A stretch of DNA of 64,000 nt, from contig CM057469.1 of assembly GCA_030035585.1 (NCBI GenBank), forward strand, positions 62,513,501 through 62,577,500, in the 5' to 3' direction. The DNA comes from Dugong dugon (taxonomy: Eukaryota; Chordata; Mammalia; Sirenia; Dugongidae). The notes under the pieces were generated by a model. It was not told the origin of the DNA, did not search any database, and saw nothing but the letters and a program-made list of their open reading frames with translations. The position numbers were made by a program, and so were the translations under genes. This document shows, piece by piece, positions 27,001 to 39,000 of the stretch; within the stretch, counting starts at the first letter, position 1, and every line of letters starts with the position of its first letter.

Positions 27001-30000
27001 CCTTCAAATCATTCTGTACATATAGAAATAAAATAAAATTAATAGTACTGTAAAAGATTATAGGTTTCATATCACATGGCAATAATGCAAATTTCATATA
27101 TTTTCAATTAAACATTTTTTTAAATATTGCTCAGACTTAATAAAACATTTTAAAAATTAGTATTAGTTTGATAATATATGACATTAAAATTAGGAAAAAA
27201 ATTTTCCAAGAATTAATTCCTCAGAAGCATAGGTGAGTTCATTCTCAAGTCAAAATCAAGAGTAAGGGCAATACATGTTGGTAAAATGTCAACTCACAAA
27301 AGTCAGGCACAGTTCGAGCCACTGGTAAGAATCACTAGGTTAAAAAAAAATACCAAACTCATTGCAATTGAGTCAATTTTGACTTGTAGTGACCCTATAG
27401 GGCAGAGTAGAACTGCCCCATAGGTTTCCAAGGAGGGGCTAGTGGATTCAAACTGCTGACCTTTTGGTTAGCACCCTGAGCTCTTAACCACTGTGCCACC
27501 AGGGCTCCAATTCTACTCCAGAGTACTATTCTTCAGGGATTTTATTTTTTCTAAAGACAAACCATACAATAAAGGAGAATAAATATCTTAAATGTGAAAT
27601 ATAAAACATGAGAACTATACCTTGAAATCAGCATCTTTACAGAAGAGACAAGGATCATGATCAATAAGTCTGGAGATTTTAGCATAATCAAGGAAACAGA
27701 CCAGCAATAATAACTTTTTCAATGTAAACTTAGACAAAGCTTCTTCATGACCTTAAATAAAGTACACAAAAGCATAGCAACTCAATCTATGAAAGACAAG
27801 GTCCACCTTAAAATAACAATAATAATTGTGTGCTAATAACAAAAAATATAATTGCAGACATAAATAAAACTATGTGCCTGTGCCTAGTGCTTTACACACA
27901 TGAATCCACTTAATCCTTCTAATAACTCTATGGGGTAGGTACTATTAACATTTCCATTTCACGAAGAAAACAGAGGCACAGAGACATCAAGAGACTTAAT
28001 TGGTCTCATTCAATAAATACTTAATGAGCACCTACTATATTCAAGCACCATCTAGATGCTGGATTACAGTAGTAAACTAAAACAATTAAGATACCCGCCC
28101 TCATGGGGATTACAGCCTAGCAGGGGGTAGAAAGTGGCGAGAGACAACACACTGGTGAAAATAACTACAAATAGTAATGGAAGAAATGATGGCGGATATT
28201 GGGGATAAAGGAAGGGTGGGTGGTAGAAAGAGAGAACTATTTACATAGTTTTTTTTGAGAAGGTAAACTTCAAATTGACATGCAAAGAACAAGAAGATGT
28301 CATTTGTGAATAGTGTGGTGAGAAGGCAGCGAGGCAAAAGTACTTACCGTCTCTGTAAAGATGAGGGACAGTGGGGTGTCTGTACTCAGCTGCTATATCA
28401 GGATTCCAAAGCAAGCGATTCAGAATAAACACAGCCAATCCCGTGACATCACTGTTGTCTTCCAAAGATATGAGTTCCCCAAAAACCGTCTGAAAAGAAA
28501 CAGCAAAAGTCAGGACTATGTTATCTCTAAGAAGCAAAGAGATGTGACTGGGTAAACAGATGGTGATCTTCTAAGAAACTGGCAATGTTTTATTTTCTAA
28601 ATAGTATGGGGGTGACGTGGATATTTGCTTAATAAACTCTTTAAACTGTGCATACACACTTTATGAATTCTTCATACAATGTATTTCATAATGAAAAACT
28701 TCAAAACCTCAGGATTAAGGCACATTCCTAAAAATCATCTAACAAGCAATATTTACTTCTAAATTTTTAACCTTTAAGGTAAAGAACTATCAAATATAGG
28801 CATAGTCTTCAAATTTCATCATAACTGTTCCACAAAGTATATCATTAAGGTACAACAGAAACTTAAATATTCAAAGTGTTCTAATAGTTGCCAAGTGAAA
28901 ATCCAGCTGCAAATGATCTAAGATACTAATTTGGAAACTTCAGATCTGTTTACAAGCAACAGTTTAAATACAAAATTAGTTTAACGTCAATATGCTTATT
29001 TTGAATAATTTTTAAAACAATTAGCAAAAACTAAAAGCATATTAAACTATATGCTATAACCTTACAGTGAGAAAACAGAGATGAAAGCTTGGGAAAATAG
29101 AAATATCTACCAAAACAGAGAAATTTTACCTCTTTTTTTTAGTCTTTGAAGCTTTCTTAAAATCCTCAAAGGTCATGCCCACTTACTGAATCCTAACATG
29201 TAGAAACGCTAGCGTGGAGGTGAGGGAGAACATTTTATTGTTTGTAATTATTCAGCCCTCCCTTCCCTACCAACTGCCATAGATTTGCTGTGCCTCTTTC
29301 AGAAGGATAATACATTCTTGCCTGATGCACACCTGGCCAGATAATGTACTTTGGCCACTGGAATTGGTCAGAGGTGATGCACACTACATCTAAGCAGAAG
29401 TTTTAAAAGGCATTACAGCTCTCTACACAGCTCTCATGATTTTTATCTGGGCCACAAGAAAGGTTATCTCCCAAATTAGGGGAAGGAGTTCCCGTTCAAT
29501 AGAAGTTAATTACTAGATATGTGAAGCAGAGCCAGTTGGCATGTAATTTTCTGGCTAATGAAAGGGAAAAAGCACCAGAATTAGATCAGGAAATACAAGC
29601 AATGCCACTATTAAGCTGTGTAACAATAGTAAGTTTTTATTTGTTCTCTCTGCGCCTCAATTTCTTGATACCTAAACAGCAGATGATTGCAAAGACTATT
29701 TTAAACTCCAAAGATTCTTCTATTCTAAAACCTGGAATAAGTTAAAATAATTAATGGGATATCCCACATGAGAAAGGTAAAAGGAGCCCAGAAAAAAAAT
29801 GATAAAAGAATAGCAGTGAAAAGAAATGGAAATACAGGGGGACTTTTTTTTTTTAAAAAGCACAATTTAATTCAATTAGTTTTAATTGATATTCTAGGTA
29901 TTATTGGGCCATGTACCATGTAACTCAAATCCTGATGACATTTTTATGATAGTACATCATCGAAACAGTTACAAGGTTGGGCTCTGGCATCAGACTGGTT

Positions 30001-33000
30001 CAAATACTGACCGGTTATTGGCATTTGGCAAGTCATTTAACATCTAAGCTTCTATGTTGTCAGTGAAGTAGAAATAATACATACCTCACTGGGCTTTGTA
30101 GAGGTTTAAATTAGAAAACATACTTAAAACAGTCTAGTCCCTATCATTTGTAAGTGCTCAAAAACGAGCTTCCTATAATTGTTATTATAACCAGGTCCAA
30201 ATTATGTTATCTTTAAGAGACTATACTGACAAGTTACTATGTAACAATATAGTGTAATATATAACAGCATGGCTTATTTACCGAATGAGCAAGTGTTAAT
30301 GGATCTTATATTTTATACTGAAAGATGAATCAAGCTAATCAAATGACTCCATCACTTTTACGAGTAAACCCATATGCTATTAAAGAGTTTATTCTGTTAA
30401 AAGTACATAAAAATGTTTGTTTTAAAAACTAAAATATGTTTACCTCTAAGCCAATTCGTAGCCACAAAGGATTATACGACAAAAGCCAGTTTAGGACTTT
30501 CTGCCGTTCTCCTGAAACACATGTAAAAAGCAGGTAAGCTCCAATGACTAATCAAATAGGAATGATAAATAAAACTTCATGGAGGGAAATCAGTAGAAAA
30601 AGGATACTGCTTATATGAGATAAATTAATCTTGATAAAATATACATCTATTCTTAAAAGCACATACGATCAAATTTAAGTATGTGAGATTGTAGGCAGCA
30701 AAGCCAAAGCATATATGTGTTCATTCTGAGATATAAAACCTTAGCGTGTATTTAAAGAACTAATCTCAAGGTTTCTGCAATCTTCTTACCCACATCCTTC
30801 CAAAGATGTCTATCTTTTCGAACAATTAACCGTTTAGCTTCAATTTCAATTTCAAGCTTTTTAATGGCTTTAACCAATTTCTCAGAAGTAAATAAACGGC
30901 AGGCTGCGTGACGTAATCTATTCAATCTGCACCGAGCAGTGTAAGCTCTGAGAGACATTTCATCTTTTGTAGGCGCTCTAGGAACACTTATTTTATGTTG
31001 ACTCTCCATTCCCAAAAGAAGAGTAGCAGCATTTACTGAGTAAAAACAAAAGGAAGAATGTTTCTGGTTAGATAATATATATATCCTTAAATCCAGTGAT
31101 AAAATGCAACTGAAGATGGCCAAAACCAGAATCTATTCCCTGCTGCCTCCAAGCTTGCTCCTCTGTCTTTTCACAAAATAAAGGTGTCACCATTCGCTCA
31201 GTTCATAAATCAATCTATCATTGGATTCTGCTGGCTCCACATGCAAAATGTATGCCAAGTCTGACCACTTCTCACCACCTAACCCACATTAATGAAACAG
31301 CCTCCAAAGCAGGTTCTGTGCTCCTGCCCTTTTTATAATTAATAAAAATATAAGCCTCTAAAGAATGTGATTTTTAAAAATCAATTACATTTTGAGATGT
31401 AATTTGAATTTTTGTAAAACGTATTTTCTCTTAAGAAGGGAACTAAAAATTGGGCTTTGTTTCCTTTTGGAAACAAAGAAATGTGATCTTAGAGGTCATC
31501 TAATCCAAAGGCCCTTTCCATGTAGAAATTGCGTATACGAGTTCTGTGGCAAATACAAACCAATCTTTGCTTGAGCACTGCAACAATGGGAATCTCACCA
31601 TTCAAAAAGATACCCTATGTGATGGCTGGACAATTTGAATGTTTACGAGGTTTTCTACTTATCTGGAGTTCAAACTGATCCCTATAACTTCTATGTGAGA
31701 GCTACACAAAAGTAAATTTCCTTCTCTCTTAGGAAAAAACCCTTCAAATGTTTAAACAGCACCATCTTTCACCATTGTCCCACACCCATCTTCTCTTTTC
31801 CAGAATAAACACTGGAATGTTTTAAACACCCTCCATAGCAACTGGTTTTCAGATTCCTTACAATCCTATAGCTTGCCTCCATATCCCTTAAATTATTGTA
31901 CTTGAAAGTGGAGACTATACCCCAAAAGTGGTCAGGCCACACAGGGATGTTAAGTTTATACATCAGGACATTATACTTTATTAATGTAACTAAGACTGAA
32001 CTGAATTTCTTAGCAGCCATGTTTCAGTGTTAATTCTGATTAAGTTTGTGGTAAAATAAAGCCCATTCACCTGAAAGGATGGAAATTGCATTGGTTGATG
32101 AGAGAACGAAAGCAAAAAGAAAAAGTAAATTTCAATACTTCAGTACAAAATTCACTAAAAATTCTTACCTACACAATCTTTAGCATTCATGCCAATGAAT
32201 TAATGAAATATACCATTAACTGTAATAGAATATGTATAATTAAGGAGTGGCAAATTCATGTTAAAATTCTGTTTTAACAAGGATATTATTTAAGATACCC
32301 ATATTTACCTTCAGAAATACTTGTTTTTACAGTGAAGTCATCAGGAGTTAAAATAAAATTTAGCCACCAAGTGAAGCCCTGTTCCTGCTTTTCCTTCCAG
32401 CGTTCATCATAAAACATGTTTTTCGCAGCAAATGGCATTGGGTGTCTAGGAATATCTAAGAATACAATTAGGTTATTGCATAAGAAAATTTCCTTTAAAT
32501 TATTATAAAATATATAGCCAAAGGCCATTTTCACTAGCAAAACCATCTATCTTTAAAACACAACAATATATGCCTTTCTACCACTTTCTGGAAAGGGTTA
32601 AAAGAATGTGGGGTATGAAATGCAATAAAAGAAAAAGCAGCATTAGTAAGGCAGTACTTCTCAGTTATTCAAAAACTTAAGTCATCATGAGATGACTTCA
32701 TGAAAGACTGATAGACTATCCTAAGTATAATTAGAATACGCACTTTAAAAATTTTTTAAGGCTTTTCTTTTAAAAAAAAAAAAAAAGTACCAATTCATTT
32801 CCATTCCAAATACAATTACTGCTTCATTTCATGTCAGTTTTTCAGAGAGTTTAAAATAAACACACACTTGCCTGTTTTTAATGGTTTTATGAAGGTCAAA
32901 TTAGACTGTGCCACAGGAACAATAGATGTAGTCCTCTTGCTTGTTTTAGACCTAGGAGTTCTGCGTACTAATGAATCTAAAATATGTTACAAAGCAGAAT

Positions 33001-36000
33001 TAATAGCATTAAAACAATAAAATAAATTTCCCAAAGAAGTAACTGATTGTTTTAAAATTAAAGTTTGAGTCCTCCACATATTCATTTAGCAAACCTGAGC
33101 ACCTACTATGCGTCAGGCACTATACTATGAACTCAGTGATCTATGAAACTGACATCTGGAGGCTATAGACTAGAAACTACAATTTATTTGGTGTCTGTAG
33201 AAGCTGTTGTCCACATTCAACCAATTTACTGTGTGCAGACTATGTGCTCAGTACTAATGATACAAAACTGAAAGATACGGCCCCAGTCTTTAGGATGTTC
33301 TCAGTCTAACGTGGAAGAAGTTTAAAAAGAATTACAATGCACTGCAAAAGGGAGATGTATGTATAAGGAGCTATAAGAACACAGAGGATGGAGCACCAAC
33401 TCCTCCTAAAAAGATAGGACAGGCTTTCCAGAGGGGAGTGCACTTGAGGTGACGCTTAAAGAAACAAGAAAGTTAGGCATGAAAAAATACGGCCTGCTGA
33501 CAGAAATGCCAATACGGCTGGAGACTGAATATATGTGAGAAAAGCGATACAAGAAGAGGTAACAAAAAGTTGAAAAATATTAAAAATAATACGGTAATTA
33601 ATATTTGAATACTTTGTGCCAGGCACTATTGAAGCTTTTTATATAGACTGCCTCATGTAATCATCACAAAAAACACCTATGAAAAGTATACTGTTATTAT
33701 CCATATTTTATATAATTAGAATATTGGAGTTTAGAGCAGTTAAACCACTTGCTCAAGGTCACACAAGCTATTAAGTTGCAGAGCTGGGATTCAGACCTGA
33801 GCAGTACCAGAGTCTGCACTATTAATCATTTTGAAGCATTTTATATGCCAGTGTAGAATTTTAATCCAGGAAGTAGCATACTTGGTTATATGTGAGAAAA
33901 TACTATGGACAGTGGCATGAAAGGGGTTAAGACTAGAGACAGAAAATCACAAGGAAGCTACTACAGTGGCCCAAGTTAGATATGAGAAGGACTTAAATTA
34001 TAACAGAGGCAGTGGAGGCAAAACAAAGAGAATTATTTTAGCAGTAGAATCAATCAACAAGCCTTAATAACCAACTGACTAGGTAAGTGATGGAGAATGC
34101 CTTCTCTAGGACGATTCCCAGGTATCTAAGCCCAGGTGACTGAGGTAGACGGTAAGTGGCACGTATAAAGGAAAATGCAATAAAAGTTACAGTGCAAATA
34201 ACCCATCAGAACAGCAGTTCAGTTTCTCAAAAGCAGGTTTCACACCAGCTTATGCTGCTACTAAGTATAAGCAAAGGGCTAAAGACTGCCCGTAAGTATT
34301 TTTAAGAGCAAGGGTTGGCAAACTATGGGTCTCAAGTAAATTCCAGAGCGTTGCCTATTTTTGTACGGTCCACAAGCTAAGAATACTTTTTACGCTTGTA
34401 AATAGTTGAAAAAACCAAAAACTAGAATATTTCATGACATATCAAAATGATATGAAATTCAAATTTCAGTGTTCATAAATAAAATTTTATTCAAAACTGT
34501 CACACTCATTTGTTTACGTATCATCTGTGGTTCCTTTCTGATACAATGACAGAAATGAGTGATTGTGACAGAGGTCGCATGCTCCGCAAGCCATTGTTAA
34601 GAACTTTGGCTTTCAGTGAAATAGGAAATCATTGGAATATTTGGAACTAAAGAATGATAGGATCCTGCTAACATTATGAACGTATCCCCCTACCTGCTAT
34701 ATGGAGACCTGGTGGTGCAGTGAGATTAAGAGCTCAGTCTGCTAACCAAAAGGTCAGCAGTTCGAATTCACAATCTGCTCCTTGGAAACCCTATGGGGCA
34801 GTTCTACTATGTCCTATAGGGTCGCTGAGTCAGAATCAACTCGACAGCAACAGGTTACCTGCTATATAGAAAGCAGACCATAGACAAGGCAATCAAAGGG
34901 TGAACACAAGATCTGTTAGCAGGCCTTAGATGACACAGGCTGGCTCAGGATGGTGCCACTGGAAGTGGTGAGAAGTGATTAGATTCTGAGTATGTTCTGA
35001 AGGAAGAGAAGATAGGATTTGTTGATGGACTGGGTTTAGAATCACACAGAACATGTGTTTGACTTTATACAGAAAAGGTGGGAGAGAAATACAATTAAGG
35101 ACAATTCGAAGGTGTTTGGCCTGAGTAATGATGAAGAGAGAGGTATCACTTACTGAGATGGGAGGTCATGTTATCTTTTACAAACTGATTGGGTGCAGAC
35201 TCTGGTACTGCTCAGGTCTGAATACCAGCTCTGCAACTTAACAGCTTGTGTGACCTTGGTTTAATTGCTCTAAACTCCAATATCCTAATTATATAAAATG
35301 TGGATAGTAACAGTATACTTTTCATAGTTTTTTTTTTTTTTTTTTTTGATGATTACATGAGGCAGTCTATATAAAAAGCTTCAATAGTGTCTGGCACAAA
35401 GTATTCAAATATTAATCATCACTATTATTCTTAATATTATTCAACTCTGTTACTTCTTTCAATCTCTTCTTGTATTGCTTTTCTCACATGTATTCACTTT
35501 GTGATAATTCACTGAGTGACATATTTATGTGTACACTTTTCTGCATATACATTATCCTTTGATTAAAAAGATTTTTTAAAAAAATAATCATTTTGAAAGT
35601 TGTTTATGTTAGCTGTTTCAATTTCTTCTCTTATTTGCTGAACCCACTTCAATCAGTTTCTGACTTCTCTAGTGGAATTTCTTTATTATCACTACATAGA
35701 AAGCTCCCAAATTTATATCTTCAGGAAGGACCTCTAATCCGTAGACTCTTACGTCCAACTGCCTGTTCAACATTTCCACTTGGCTGTCTAACGATCATCT
35801 TTACTTACTTTGTCCAAAACTAAACACCTAGGTACTTTCAAGGAATTTTGCTTAAAAGGAAGCAGAAGAATGGAGCAGAGGCTGAAGGTATAAATAGTTA
35901 TCAACAGAAGTTTTTGTTTGTTTGTGTTTAACATAGAATAACAATAGCATAGTTGTATGTTAATCAGAAATGGCCCAATAAGGAATAAAAAATAGAAGGT

Positions 36001-39000
36001 ATGAGAAAGAGAAGACAATGACTAAAGCAACATCTTTGGGTAGAAGGGCATGGGACCTGGTATACAAGCAGACTGGCCTCATTTAGGGACATTGACATTT
36101 TATGATATCACAGCAGGAAAGAAAAGTACATGGGTGAATATACAGGTAGGGTGATAGAGGTTATGGCAGTGTGTGAAAGTTCTCTTCATACTTGTACCTC
36201 CTTGATGAGACAGGAAGCAGATCCTCTGGTTGCAAGGTCAGAGCATTGGCTCTGGAGTCAAACTGTCTGGGTTACAGCCCCAGCTTTATCACTTAATACT
36301 TGTGTGACCTTGGGCAAGCTACTCAACTTCTCAATGCATCAGTTTTCTCATTTGCTAGTTTGTAAGATTGCTTTATTAAATGAGGTAATAGTAAAGCACT
36401 CAAAACTGGATCTGACAAAAGTATTTAATAAGTGTTAGCTATTATTATCAACCATGAATGAGGAGAAAAGATGTTTGAAGCTTCAGGAGAAAAGGGATGA
36501 GATGGTTTGTAGCAGTGATAAAGTCAACAAACCAGGAAAGTACAGCCAAAAGAGTAAGGGCTTACTTGAGGTTGATGGTCATGGATTTAAAGACCAATCA
36601 GCAAAGTTCAGATATAGAGGAGGCAGAGTTGAATCGGGTTTCAAACTTTCTGGGCAAGTACAATAGAGGGAAAGAGAGTTGAATGGAGTGATTATGATGA
36701 ATCACGGAATCCAAGCTGAGTAAGGAAGAGAGGACGTGAGGGAGGTCAGGGCTGGGGAAGAGGTAGTGGTGCTAATGGACTGTAAGTTAGGGAAGAGTAG
36801 AAAATATGTTGGAGTTAGGTTTCTAGAGGAAATGCTGAAATCAGCATGATCAGAAATTGAGAAGCTTTTAGGAGAACATGGCCTGGCTGGAACTAAAAAG
36901 CCAGAGTACTGGTAGGACCTTCCACCAGAATTTTGAAATCACAAAGAGTAACGATAGTAGTACTTTTGAAAATATCATGAGCCAGATGCAAAAATCTTGA
37001 GAGTAATGTTTCACTGTAACAAGGAGTATGAGTGGGAGAGTCTGAAAACGGAGCTTCACGCTGTTTTGTTGTTGCTTTCTTTTTGTTTGTTTGTTTTTAA
37101 GGAAACCAAAGTCTGGAAGAGGAAATGAGAAGCAAGGAGGTCCACTATCACACCAAGAGAAACAGGGTCCTAACAATAGGCAAGAAAACACAACTTGAGA
37201 GGGCTGCAGTGAAAGCATTGTTCTCAAGGGAGAACCAGGTAATGAAGTTCAGCAAGGTAACTAACAAAGGAGGGAATGTTTGCTTAGAAAGGAGATGTGA
37301 TAATCAAAGACAGTGAGCCAAAGGGCACAGGAGAGTTTAGAGAGCTGGGGGAATGTAAGAAATGATTCAAATTAGGGGATGCTCAAAGAGAAAGGAGACA
37401 AATAGATAGACATGTAGTACTTCCTAGAAGTCCTAGGATTCTTTTAAATGATGTTAAAATAACTACAGTATGAGCAGTATGGTTTGTTTTCCTGCCTGTA
37501 CTTGATTGCTATATGTGGCAAATTAAATTAAACGGGCATGGTGGGATTAGTCCTGTGTTTGAGACAGACAGCTGGTGGTAAAGCTGTGAGTGAGCACTAG
37601 GAAGGAATAGTGAGGTTTTTCCCAAAAGAAAGAGGAGCTCTGAGGCCCTTTCCTCATTCCTAATTAAGGGCTCTGAGGACGCTAAGAGAGAATAATGTCG
37701 TCAGGAGCACACATTATTACACAGTGGGCTCTTCATTTCTTCAGGTGGTATTCTGGGGCCGGCACTTTACTGGGCCTTCCGCTCAGGGCCTGGACTAAGG
37801 GCAGGCCGCTGAGGTATTTCTCTTGGGTGTAAAACAAGGAAGCACCAAGAAATTCAGTAAGCAAGATAAATATTGCAATGAAATTTTAAAAAAAATTAGT
37901 GTAGAAAATTCATGATGAATAAAAATATTAAAATTGTAAATAAGGGCAGGATCACAAAAAGTTCAGAATTCGCCCCTAACACTACATTTGCCTTATCGTC
38001 ACTCGCAAATCGGTACAAGTTAACACAAGCTTATCAAGAGCAGATTTACAAAACCAAAAGAAACAGCAAATACACCCTTTAGAGGTATACTTTCATTACA
38101 GGTTTTATAAAAAAGACTCACCTGCTTTCTTCTTCAGGCTTAATTTCTCTCTGTTACTAATATGTTTTGAGATGGGTGTGGTGACTTTTTTTGCTTTTTT
38201 AACAGTTGATTGTTTACATTCCAGAGGAGAAAAATGGATTCTTTTGATTTCTTGTACTTCTGTAGGTTCTGTAACTGCACCCCTCACATTTGCATTTTCT
38301 GTGCTTCCAGCACTCTTTCTTTTACGAGCAACTAAAACTGTCTTCGAGGAAGATGGAGTCACTTCATTTTTATGATAGTTAAATTTACTAACGATTGGAT
38401 CTATAATCGGAAGGTACGAATGAAAAGATTCTTTCTCTTTTTGATTATCTACTACTACTTTTTCCAGTTCACCTACTGCAGTGTTGAGACATCTTTTTGC
38501 CTTTGATTTATCAGTTTCAATTTGTTTTTCTCTGGCACAGTTGGACTTCCTTTTAGTAACAGTGGTGGAAAGTATTGGGCGTCTCTTAGATTGTTTATTG
38601 TAACTAGAAATATCCTGAAATGCAGAAAATTTAGGATGATTTTGTTTTGTAACACTGTAGTAATTTGACTTCACTTCTACAGTTTTGGGTTGTTCAAAAA
38701 TAGCCTTGGGAGATTTTGAATTCTGACATCCACGAGTACATGGTAAAACTTTATTTTTTCTCCAATCTTGAGGAGGTTGTGGGGCCTGAGAATTTTTATT
38801 TGATGATGGTGATAATTTACATGCTTGCTGTGACGTACACATATATGCCATGTTATCTTTTACAAATTGATTCGGTGATAGAATGGGTTTAACTGACTCT
38901 GATTCTAGATCCTGACTTAGTCCGTAATTATCATTTACAAACGAATCTGGACTTAAAATACTCTGATAAATTTCATGTACAATTTTGGGTTCCAAATGCA

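Larger units (their letters stand above)
32968..38121 (-). other. ASPM intron 3
   Basis: The largest intron (5.2 kb). It holds an old repeat of 'gagcacctactatg' type (33,085-33,500 and beyond), an inverted MIR-containing duplication (33,524-33,819 and 35,195-35,495), an old hAT-type repeat (34,315-34,610), an AfroSINE (34,702-34,857), a 29-bp exon-3-like fragment (35,166-35,194) and a MIR (36,225-36,450). 36,450-38,100 is purine-rich, possibly old repeat, class unknown. Confidence 0.7.

Noticed and set aside
36454-37316. Several open frames in purine-rich intron 3
   Set aside because: Low-complexity, no domain, not conserved with human ASPM as I know it.
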